Assembly (NCBI GenBank): GCA_943842425.1 | Contig: CALTBR010000003.1 | Span: forward strand, 883,672-947,671 | DNA from: UBA974 sp002292405 | Lineage (GTDB): Bacteria > Bacteroidota > Bacteroidia > Flavobacteriales_D > Sanyastnellaceae | Length of the DNA stretch: 64,000 nucleotides | Reading direction: 5' to 3' | In this document: positions 50,836-59,554 of the stretch, piece by piece | Layout of the letters: each line of letters opens with the position of its first letter | Numbering within the stretch: the stretch's first letter is position 1 | Position numbers and translations under genes: made by a program | Notes under the pieces: model-generated | What the model was told of the DNA's origin: nothing | Databases searched by the model: none | What the model saw: only the letters and a program-made list of their open reading frames with translations

Positions 50836-51417
50836 TTATTCAGCCCAACGCCACATGACTCCTGTAATCCGATTATTGTTGTCCATGTAGCCTAAATTCA
50901 GTAATTTCCAACCTTGAGAGGCAAATTCCGTTAAATTAAAGTCATAATTATCTATCACAATTTTATACTCCACCTTCGGCAATTCATGGGTAGCACAATA
51001 ACAGCCAAATAGCTGGCCTGCTTGATTAGTTGAATAATACATCTGATCATATATATATGCCAAAGGGTCATTAGATTTATGCTCGGCCAAAACCCATATA
51101 GTTTCATTAGCGACTTCATTCCAAACTAACCCCAAGTCATCCATAGTTGACATATGCCAAAAACCAGGTAGGTTATTACAAGCTAGGTTACATAGTGGGT
51201 GAGCCATTTCGCCCATATACACAATAGCACTTTCTTGGTCTTCAGATAATATTGCTGAGCTAAACTCTTCCCCATATAGAGATAAAAGTTCTAGCAAATC
51301 AGGACTACCTATAAATTCATCTCCAGTAGCATCTGGATTATATGGCAATTGTGGTATTCCCTGTCCAACAGCATTAAAGCTTAAAACCGCGAATAAAAGT
51401 GTAACTAAATATCTCAT
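50836..51417 (-). CDS. Secreted MRYL-type protein, intact paralogue
   Basis: 193 residues. Signal peptide MRYLVTLLFAVLSFNAVGQ, then the calcium-loop-like YNPDATGDEFIGSPDLLELL. The rest, from about residue 60, has several cysteines (HPLCNLACNNLPGFWH, FGCYCATHELPKVEYK) and ends MWRWAE. No known family. The decayed gene at 53210-53982 is a paralogue. A dyad abuts the ATG. It precedes the DUF285 gene by 8 bp. Confidence 0.72.
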   Translation of the reverse strand: MRYLVTLLFAVLSFNAVGQGIPQLPYNPDATGDEFIGSPDLLELLSLYGEEFSSAILSEDQESAIVYMGEMAHPLCNLACNNLPGFWHMSTMDDLGLVWNEVANETIWVLAEHKSNDPLAYIYDQMYYSTNQAGQLFGCYCATHELPKVEYKIVIDNYDFNLTEFASQGWKLLNLGYMDNNNRITGVMWRWAE

Positions 51418-51581
51418 AGTCTATAATTTAGACTTACAAGATACAGCTATTCAGATTTATAGCCTCGGCATATCTGAAAGTTTAAGACTAAGTAGTGCTA
51501 CGCACTAAGTAACAGCTAGACTAGAAAGGCTTAGACGAGTATATTGAGATGATACTTACAGAGAAAGCAGAGAAAGATTAG
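51418..51581 (-). repeat. Spacer copy 3
   Basis: Same layout as copy 4 and identical to it over about 160 bp: dyad 51418-51434, conserved block, hairpin around AGTGCTACGCACT (51494-51506), and the plus-strand nuclease-tail remnant 51523-51581, which reads KGLDEYIEMILTEKAEKD and a stop. The near-identity of copies 3 and 4 points to recent duplication or gene conversion. Confidence 0.85.
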
Positions 51582-52240
51582 TCTAAAATACAACGAATTG
51601 GGGCCGCCCATTCTACGGCAGATAATTCATCCATTGATAAATATCCATCGCTATCGATTGCCAACATAGATGTCTTCATGATACCATTCCCATTTATACT
51701 GCCTTCTGACGACATAAATGAAGCTTTGCCGAAGCCCGAACAGTTGCCAGAGTTTCTCGCAGCTGTTAATCTTGCAGAAAACCCCATTTCATTTGTACCA
51801 TATGTCCATGGATAATTGTCTAACAGTTTCGCGCCATTCATATAAATTTCTGACCCTACGACCGACATCAATATTTCAAAATCTGTAATCGTTGGGACAT
51901 GAAAACCCGCTGGACAGACATTATTATCAATCGCACAGAAGCCAGAATACATTAAACCAAACCACTCTTCTGCTAGTATGTCCCCGCCCGCTGACCCGCC
52001 AAGAGGAAGACAAGGATAATCAAACCCTTTGGGGTCAAGACCATCTAGATAGTAGTCATTGTCATTTGCCAAAATCCCTTGTGTTATCGGCTCTCCATTA
52101 TTGAAGTTTTTCGCTCTTAGATTTTCGGCAAACCAGCATTGATCTCCAATACCAATTAAATCGTATTCGTATTCGTAGTATGTGATTGTAGTTTGATTAT
52201 TACAATTTTGTAATGTAAGACCGTCAGTTCCATCACCCAC
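51578..52240 (-). CDS. FISUMP-domain segment of the disrupted MKNFF gene
   Basis: 220 residues, open. It shows the FISUMP landmarks YDLIGIGDQCWFAENLRAKN, GFCAIDNNVCPAGFHVPT, GTNEMGFSARLTAARNSG and the end IRCILD. No signal peptide precedes it in this frame, so it is most likely the C-terminal domain of a longer protein rather than a separate gene. Confidence 0.65.
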   Translation of the reverse strand: MGDGTDGLTLQNCNNQTTITYYEYEYDLIGIGDQCWFAENLRAKNFNNGEPITQGILANDNDYYLDGLDPKGFDYPCLPLGGSAGGDILAEEWFGLMYSGFCAIDNNVCPAGFHVPTITDFEILMSVVGSEIYMNGAKLLDNYPWTYGTNEMGFSARLTAARNSGNCSGFGKASFMSSEGSINGNGIMKTSMLAIDSDGYLSMDELSAVEWAAPIRCILD

Positions 52241-53201
52241 ACTACTTCCACCACCACCGCAATCAGCGAAGTAGTCTTCGTCTACTAAGTAGCCGTTGAA
52301 TGCACAATTAGATGGCCCAACTCCTGAAATAATATCTGCAGCTGTTAAAATTAGATTTGTATGAGAAATTGCATCTCTGTCACAAAGTTACCGTTATGAT
52401 TTATAAAACCTTGACCTATCTCTATGCCATTTAATAAGATGTCACTTGATATGCTTCTATTGCTAAAGGGTTCTAATAACGAGTTTTTTGCCAGGAGGCA
52501 CAGTATAGCTGTAGACCCATTATCTTTCTAAACTAAAATATATAGGTTCAATATCAACTTTATCAATCAAAATACCTTGAAGAGAAACTTGAACTCGCAC
52601 CTGATGTATAAAATCTGACTTCTCCTGTTAAATATAATGTGATGTTGTTTACTCCTCCATAAGATGAATTTCCATTTCCATTTGATCCATGAATATGACC
52701 TAAATCTATTGAATTAATTGAAATGTTTGCGTTATCTCCTTGATATAGATGTGTTACATATAAATTCTTTCCAGCAGGAACAGTATAATCTGATGATAAA
52801 TCTATGATTGACACTCATGACCATCTAATCCTTCAGGAAAACTTTAAATCACACCCACCACGCCTCCTAACCCACCAGCTGCAGCAATCATATCTGCGAT
52901 CATTGTAGAGTCTAACTGAGTCTCTTGAGACGCTAGACTAGCTTGTAAGCTATCTATAACAGCTTGCTGATTTGCTAGTGTCTGATTAAGTATCTGTATC
53001 CAGTTAGATAGCGTAGTATCCCCAACCATAATCTCCGCTGGGAAGAAGAAGTTGTCATACGTAGAGATGCCTTCTAGCACGTCAGATACACCAACGAATG
53101 TATCTCCGTTAGCATCTGGGTTATACGGGTATGTAAGTCGGTTCTTGAGCTGTGAGAGACAGCGTCAAGAAACATAGTGTGAGTGTAAAGAAGTTTTTCA
53201 T
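51578..53201 (-). pseudogene. MKNFF-type surface protein with FISUMP end, frame-disrupted
   Basis: The start at 53201 gives MKNFFTLTLCFLTLSLTAQ and then an extra base (after GAACCG) throws the frame. Restoring it yields the YPYNPDANGD segment and PAEIMVGDTTLSNWIQILNQ, shared with the gene at 46664-47281. Two copies of a beta-rich unit with YTVPAGKNLYV follow in broken frames (52500-52814), then the FISUMP domain. The order matches the neighbouring MRYL/MKNFF pair. Error or decay cannot be told apart. Confidence 0.6.
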
Positions 53202-53209
53202 TGTTGTGG

Positions 53210-53982
53210 TTATTCAGCCCAACGCCAGCATTGTTACTTTGCCGGTCGACCCGCTAGCAATCGCAGGCATGAATCGCCACCCATTCTTGAGCAAGTCAAC
53301 TCACCATTTCTTCTGTTTCTGAGTCGTTATTACTTAAATACTCAGACATTTGCCACTCAACTTTAGGCCTTTGATGTGTTACACACCAACACTGCCCATT
53401 ATCACTGGACTTAACACCAGTAACATTACGAGCCTGTTGTTTTCTCAATGATCCACTTGATCACCGCCTCCACCGCTGAGGGCCGGATGGCCGTTCATTA
53501 TTGCTTGCCCTGACAGTTATATCGCTAACCCACTGGCCTAGGCTCTGATCCTGAAATTCTGAAGCTGGATTTCTGTCAGATACCCACATCATAATCCCCT
53601 GATGATTCGGCAGCATTCCAAGGGGGGTCATATGCAAGTATGAGCTTCATCCATGGAACTAACTCCAGAATAGTGCTGTTACGAGATCTCCGAGGGTTCG
53701 GCATTACCTCCCATTTCCCATCTGAGGTATTGCACACAGCCGAAGCGCATTCTATAGCTACTGTAGATCTCCTACATTTACTATCAAACTTGTACTGTCC
53801 TGACTTAGATACAGCTCATCAGTACTGAACGCTTCACCATAGATAGCAAGAAGCTCTAAAAGGTCTGTAGATGATACAAACGCATCATTGTCTGCATCAG
53901 GGTTGTATGGGAAGTCCCATTCTATCTGCCCAACAGCGTTTAAGCTTAAAGCAGCGAATAAAAGTGTAATTAAATATCTCAT
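53210..53982 (-). pseudogene. Decayed paralogue of the MRYL-type gene at 50836
   Basis: Starts MRYLITLLFAALSLNAVGQ and YNPDADNDAFVSSTDLLELL, closely similar to the intact paralogue, but the frame fails after about 74 codons (LIVNVGDLQ stop). Pieces of the same protein recur in other frames (VEWQMSEYLSNND, and CWRWAE just before the final stop). It is followed by an MKNFF gene with the same spacing as in the other pair. Confidence 0.65.
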
Positions 53983-54155
53983 AGTCTATAATTTAGACTT
54001 ACAAGATACAGCTATTCAGATTTATAGCCTCGGCATATCTGAAAGTTTAAGACTAAGTAGTGCTACGCACTAAGTAACAGCTAGACTAGAAAGGCTTAGA
54101 CGAGTATATTGAGATGATACTTACAGAGAAAGCAGAGAAAGATTAGTCTTTTATG
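53983..54155 (-). repeat. Spacer copy 4
   Basis: Dyad 53983-53999, conserved block, hairpin around AGTGCTACGCACT (54059-54071) and plus-strand nuclease-tail remnant 54088-54148. It is almost identical to copy 3. It separates the giant VCGG-repeat gene from the MRYL pseudogene. Confidence 0.85.
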
Positions 54156-56711
54156 CTACTGACCAGAAATCTCATCACATGAAAGGTCAAAGTCCGCTAG
54201 GAATATAAGTAAATCCTCAGAACCAACATTTCCATTGCCGCTTAGGTCAGAGGGACAAGAATTGAAGGCACCCACACAGCTACCGTCATCTGATGTAGCA
54301 TCAGGATTATAATTTGTTGCTGTACTGTATGTACATCCGAATATTTCTTGATTATCACAAATTCCGTCTCCATCATAATCGTATGGACAATCTCCTCCAC
54401 ATACTCCAATTGCATCAAGCACATTGCCGTTACAGTTACACTCGCCTTCAGCAATCCCTGAACCTCCACAAACTCCACATTCATCAAGAACGCTTCCTGC
54501 GCAATCACAAGCGCCTTCAGGGATTCCACCACCTCCACATACTCCACACTCGTCTAGAACGTTACCTGCACAGTCGCATTCGCCTTCAGCAATTCCGCCT
54601 CCGCCACAAACTCCACACTCGTCTAAGACGTTTCCGTCACAGTCGCAATCACCATCAGCAATACCAGCTCCTCCACATACTCCACACTCATCTAGTACGT
54701 TACCGTCACAGTCGCAATCGCCTTCAGCAATTCCTGAACCGCCACAAACGCCACACTCATCTAGTACGTTTCCTTCGCAATCACACTCGCCTTCAGCAAT
54801 TCCTGAACCGCCACAAACTCCACACTCGTCTAGTACGTTACCTGCACAGTCACAATCGTCACCAATTCCTGAACCGCCACAAACGCCACACTCGTCTAGT
54901 ACGTTACCTGCACAGTCACAATCGCCATCAGCAATTCCTGAACCGCCACAAACTCCACACTCATCATTTTCTAGACAAGATCCGTCATCAGTGTTTGCAC
55001 CAGCATCTGCATCATAGTTACAAGCTGTATCATCCGTACAACCATACACCTCGTACAAACATGAACCATCATTGTAATCAGCATCAGCATTATAGTTAGT
55101 TGCCGTATCGTCATTACAACCACAAGCATTAGCAACAGAACCAACTCCAAATGTTCCAGCTCCGTCGAAGTCTATACTCACTTGAACTTGGTCCTCACCT
55201 ACACCAAGTGGGAAAACCTGGTAGTTTAAAGTTCCGCTAACAGAACCTGTAGTAGTGATTTGCATCACAAGTACTCTCAAATCAGCATCAGGTAAAGCGT
55301 TAGCAGATGTATTTAATACATACCAAGAACCACCTTCTATTGAGTTTACATTAAGAGATGTTCCTCCTGATACAAAATAAGACCTTATTGTAGGATTTAA
55401 ATCATTATCCTCTACAAGAGATGGATCAGCTGATCCTCCAGCCGCAGGACCGTCAAGACCTACAGTTGCATATGAGTCTTCAGCCATATCAGGGAAAAAT
55501 CCTAGAAAAGCAGGGTTAATTCCTGAAGCACTCCAACTAGCGTTAAATGCAGTATTGAAGATTCCGTCGGGAGAATTAATCACCAATGGATCTTGATCAT
55601 TACCGAAAACGGCACTGAATGTATCTGTAGGGTCGAGTAGGTTTACATAGAAACGATAGACAGTGTTACCAGCTACGTGAAGTGCAGCAGAACTCTCTAC
55701 TGTTAAAGTGTAGTCAACACCTTCAGAAGGCTCACCACAACCCTGACAATATTCACAATTACCGTCTTCGATAGTTGCAGCTGGATCGTAGTTACAGGCT
55801 GTTGCATCCGTACATCCCATAATCTCTAAAATACATGAACCGTCATCGTATTCAGCCTCAGGGTCGTAGTTTGTAGCATTAGAATCAGTACAGCCACACT
55901 CATTACTAAAGGCTCCTCCTTCAGAGAAGCTAGAAGTAACCTCTATTGCATCTGCACCTATACCAAATGGGAATATTTGATAATTCAAAGTCCCACTTAA
56001 ACTTCCTTCAGTTGTAATCTGCATGATCAGCACCCTCATATTCTCGTCAGGAAGGCCATTAGAAGCTGTGTTCAGAACGTAATAAGAGCAACCTACCACA
56101 GTATTTATTTCTAAAATTGTACTTCCATTAACCTCAAAAAATGGAGAAAAAGGCTGGGCCGTATCTTCAACCAGTGATGGGTCTGCAGCTCCGTCATTAC
56201 CTGAACTACTTGCTGGACCATTTAATCCTATTGTTGCATAAGAATCTGCTGCCATATCTGGAAAGACGGGGAGGAAAATCGGATTTAATCCAGATGCGCT
56301 CCAGCTCGAATTATATTCAGAGTTAAAAACTCCTGCAGGAGCAGATATTGTAAGTGGTGAATCGTTATGCCCGAAAACTGCACTAAACTGGTCAGTAGGA
56401 TGAAACATCTCTACATAAAAACGGTATGTAGTACCTGATGTTACAGTTGACTCATTCGACTCTACTGTTAAATAGTAGCCTTCAGCATCTTGTTCATCTG
56501 AGTCACAACCACAGTAGTAACATGTGCCGTCATCAACATCAGCTAAACTATCGAAGTTACAAGCCATTGAATCTATGCAGCCAAATGCTTCAAAACTGTC
56601 ACAAATACCATTCGAGTTAATATCATTTTCACAATCTCCACCACAAAAACCTAATACATCTAACTGGGTTCCTTCACAATCACAATTGCCTTCAGGTATC
56701 CATCCCTCCAC
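54156..56711 (-). CDS. C-terminal open segment of the giant protein
   Basis: 851 residues. It opens inside a VCGG repeat (EGNCDCEGTQLDVLGFCGGD). Two cohesin-like domains follow, each with FYVxxxxPTDxFSAVFG and ATxGLxGPA and separated by a GCTDxxACNYDP unit. Then come about nine VCGG repeats of 20-23 residues and a dockerin-like end, DLSGNGNVGSEDLLIFLADF. The regular cysteines of the VCGG units suggest disulfide-rich stalks, perhaps calcium-binding. Confidence 0.7.
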   Translation of the reverse strand: MEGWIPEGNCDCEGTQLDVLGFCGGDCENDINSNGICDSFEAFGCIDSMACNFDSLADVDDGTCYYCGCDSDEQDAEGYYLTVESNESTVTSGTTYRFYVEMFHPTDQFSAVFGHNDSPLTISAPAGVFNSEYNSSWSASGLNPIFLPVFPDMAADSYATIGLNGPASSSGNDGAADPSLVEDTAQPFSPFFEVNGSTILEINTVVGCSYYVLNTASNGLPDENMRVLIMQITTEGSLSGTLNYQIFPFGIGADAIEVTSSFSEGGAFSNECGCTDSNATNYDPEAEYDDGSCILEIMGCTDATACNYDPAATIEDGNCEYCQGCGEPSEGVDYTLTVESSAALHVAGNTVYRFYVNLLDPTDTFSAVFGNDQDPLVINSPDGIFNTAFNASWSASGINPAFLGFFPDMAEDSYATVGLDGPAAGGSADPSLVEDNDLNPTIRSYFVSGGTSLNVNSIEGGSWYVLNTSANALPDADLRVLVMQITTTGSVSGTLNYQVFPLGVGEDQVQVSIDFDGAGTFGVGSVANACGCNDDTATNYNADADYNDGSCLYEVYGCTDDTACNYDADAGANTDDGSCLENDECGVCGGSGIADGDCDCAGNVLDECGVCGGSGIGDDCDCAGNVLDECGVCGGSGIAEGECDCEGNVLDECGVCGGSGIAEGDCDCDGNVLDECGVCGGAGIADGDCDCDGNVLDECGVCGGGGIAEGECDCAGNVLDECGVCGGGGIPEGACDCAGSVLDECGVCGGSGIAEGECNCNGNVLDAIGVCGGDCPYDYDGDGICDNQEIFGCTYSTATNYNPDATSDDGSCVGAFNSCPSDLSGNGNVGSEDLLIFLADFDLSCDEISGQ

Positions 56712-56767
56712 AAACCCACACTCGTCATATACAACACATGAGCCGTCTATCTTCAGACACTGTAGGA

Positions 56768-57439
56768 TTATAAGTTACAGGCCATAGGATCTGTACATCC
56801 AGGACACGTACCAAACTCACACGATAAACTGTCAGGTATAGTAGCTTCTGGATCATAATTACAAGCATATTCATACATGCAGCCTGAACAGCTAGAATAT
56901 TCGCATGAACCATCATCAATGATTGGAGAGGGATCGTAGTTACACGATGATACATCTGTACATCCTCCACAACTGGAGTTGTCTCCATCACAAACTCCAC
57001 ACTCGTCTAGTACGTTACCTGCACAGTCACAATCGCCATCAGGTATACCTTCTCCGCCACACACCCCGCACTCGTCTATGGTGTTTCCATCACAATCGCA
57101 CTCGCCTTCAGCAATTCCATTTCCGCCACATACCCCGCAGTCGTCATACTCCAAACAACTACCATCATCTTGAATGACATATGAATCATAATTGCACGCT
57201 AAATCATCGGTACAACCAGGGCAATAGAAAATACAAGACCCATCATCGAAAAGAGCATTAGGATCGTAATTACATGCAACAGAGATTAAACATCCTGTGC
57301 AAGAAGTGTTATCACCTCCACAATCTCCACAGTCGTCATTTGCTAAACAAGAACCATCACCAATCGTAGCGTCTGGATCGAAGTTACATGCTGTCTCATC
57401 TTGACAACCTGGAATTTCTACAGGGAAGGTTAAAGTCAT
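56768..57439 (-). CDS. Internal VCGG/GCTD-repeat segment of the giant protein
   Basis: 223 residues of alternating GCTDxxACNYDPxAxxDDGSC and DECGVCGGxGIAEGDCDC repeats. Open at both ends only because of frameshifts: a cohesin-like domain lies upstream in a broken frame (about 57440-57950), and the next repeat continues in another frame downstream after two extra bases near 56743-56770. It is part of one gene, not a separate one. Confidence 0.5.
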   Translation of the reverse strand: MTLTFPVEIPGCQDETACNFDPDATIGDGSCLANDDCGDCGGDNTSCTGCLISVACNYDPNALFDDGSCIFYCPGCTDDLACNYDSYVIQDDGSCLEYDDCGVCGGNGIAEGECDCDGNTIDECGVCGGEGIPDGDCDCAGNVLDECGVCDGDNSSCGGCTDVSSCNYDPSPIIDDGSCEYSSCSGCMYEYACNYDPEATIPDSLSCEFGTCPGCTDPMACNL

Positions 57440-58031
57440 TCCCTCAGCGTAATGGACTCATCTTGTCACGAATCTGAACGTTTACAAGAGCGTTAACCTC
57501 ATCCGAGGTAGTAAACTGACCCAGTAGAACTCTGCCATCTACAGGAACTCCTTGAGATTCGCACCAGGTCACGAAGATAGAACCTCCAAGAATAGTATTA
57601 ACTACAAGTCACCACCTGATTAAAGTCTCTATGATGTAAAGCTGCATCGAAGGCATATTCAAGCCATCATCGTCGCCTGGTCAGCTCCATGTAAACCAAC
57701 TGTCGAATTCAAAGTGGAAATTAACGAAAATGGTTTACGCATCCTCCGAAATCAGATCCAACTGCATCATTGTAGAAGCCATCTGAAGCAGAGGAAGCCA
57801 TCTCCCATGAGCTGTATCTGTCCATACATGGCTGTTACTTCAGCAGCGTCTGCTGTTAAATTCACAAACAGACGGTAAGTAGTCGCTCCTGTTCCTAATG
57901 GATCAGAAGAAACAACCTCGTAAGAAAGACCAGTACTAAGACCGTCTCCCCAAGAACATGAACCATCATCGTAATCGCTGATGCATCATAGTTATCTGCG
58001 TCAGGATTATACATCCATAACAAGTTCATAC

Positions 58032-58640
58032 TCACAAGAGCCAGTCATCAACTGTGCTCGATCTGTAGTTACAAGCCTTCGGATCTATACAACCATAACA
58101 AGTTAGATACTCACAAGAGCCGTCATCCAGGGTTGATGTATCGTCATAGTTACAAGCACTATCGTCAGTACAACCATAACAATCATAATTACAAGTACCA
58201 TCATTTAAAGTTACAGTAGCGTCATAGTTACAAGCTGTAATATCGTTACACCCTAAGCAAGAAACATAATCACAATTTCCATCATCAACAGTTGCTGAGT
58301 TATTATAGTTACAGGCGCTTCCGTCCATACATCCTGGAACAGGATAGGTACAAGTCCCGTTATCATCTGTAGCGGAAGGATCGTAGTTTAAGGCTTCAGA
58401 GTCATCACACCCAGGTATTTCAAACATATCACATACCCCATCTCCGTCAGTATCTTCTAAACACTCTCCAAGACAATTATATCCATTTACAGGAAATTCA
58501 CAATCGCTAGAGTCGTGAACAGTAGCTGTTGCATCATAGTTGCATGCTGCAGGGATAGTACAACCTACGCAAGAAGTGAACTCACACGATCCATCATCAA
58601 CAGTTGCTGAGTTATTATAGTTACAGGCGCTTCCGTCCAT
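58032..58640 (-). CDS. Internal GCxDxxACNYN-repeat segment of the giant protein
   Basis: 202 residues of about seven cysteine-bearing repeats (for example DGSACNYNNSATVDDGSCEF) with one EF-hand-like insertion (LEDTDGDGVCDMFEIPGCDD). The DNA at about 58260-58640 recurs almost unchanged at 58640-58980, a tandem duplication of roughly 360 bp. The downstream end loses frame at SSTVDD. Confidence 0.5.
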   Translation of the reverse strand: MDGSACNYNNSATVDDGSCEFTSCVGCTIPAACNYDATATVHDSSDCEFPVNGYNCLGECLEDTDGDGVCDMFEIPGCDDSEALNYDPSATDDNGTCTYPVPGCMDGSACNYNNSATVDDGNCDYVSCLGCNDITACNYDATVTLNDGTCNYDCYGCTDDSACNYDDTSTLDDGSCEYLTCYGCIDPKACNYRSSTVDDWLL

Positions 58641-59554
58641 ACATCCTGGAACAGAATAGGTACAAGTCCCGTTATCATCTGTAGCGGAAGGATCGTAGTT
58701 TAAGGCTTCAGAGTCATCACACCCGGTATTTCAAACATATCACATACCCCATCTCCGTCAGAATCTTCTAAACACTCTCCAATACAATTATATCCATTTA
58801 CAGGAAATTCACAATCGCTAGAGTCGTGAACAGTAGCTGTTGCATCATAGTTGCATGCTGCAGGGATAGTACAACCTACGCAAGAAGTGAACTCACACGA
58901 TCCATCATCAACAGTTGCTGAGTTATTATAGTTACAGGCGCTTCCGTCCATGACATCCTGGGACAGGATAGGTACATGTCCCGTTATCATCTGTAGCGGA
59001 AGGATCGTAGTTTAAGGCTTCAGAGTCATCACACCCAGGTATTTCAAACATATCACAAATCCCATCGCCATCTGTATCTAACAAACAAACCCCATCACAA
59101 TCATAACCTGTGTCTGGGTAAGACGCAAGCGGAAGCAAGATGGTAAATAAAAGTTGGGTCGAAGTTACATGCATAAGGCGTTGTACAACCTGCACATGAA
59201 GTGAATTCACATGAACCATCATTCGTGTTCGCATTAGAATCGTAGTTACATGCAGCAGAAATAGTACATCCGCCAAAAACACAAACCCCATTGTCAATAG
59301 TTGCAGTGGGATCGTAGTTGTCAGCGTCAGCATTCATACAGCCATAACAAGAAGTATAGTCCACACATGAACCAGCGTCAGTTATTGTAGCGGTGGGGTC
59401 ATAATCACAAGACATAATATCGGTGCAACCTGCACAGGTTGTGAAATCACATGTCCCATCATCATAGTCAACTAAGGGGTCGTAGTTGCAAGCAAATACA
59501 TCCAGACAGCCAAAAACATAGCAACTTATGTATATTCACAACGATCCATCGTCC

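Noticed and set aside
54314..55099. Long plus-strand open frames rich in His/Leu/Arg or Pro/Ser/Gln opposite the VCGG repeats
   Set aside because: They are mirror images of a periodic coding repeat on the minus strand and have no family features; repeat periodicity keeps them free of stops.
47374..58990. CRISPR-like regular repeats
   Set aside because: Repeats are 60-75 bp, contiguous, in frame and encode DUF285 or VCGG units; there are no unique spacers of constant length and no cas genes.
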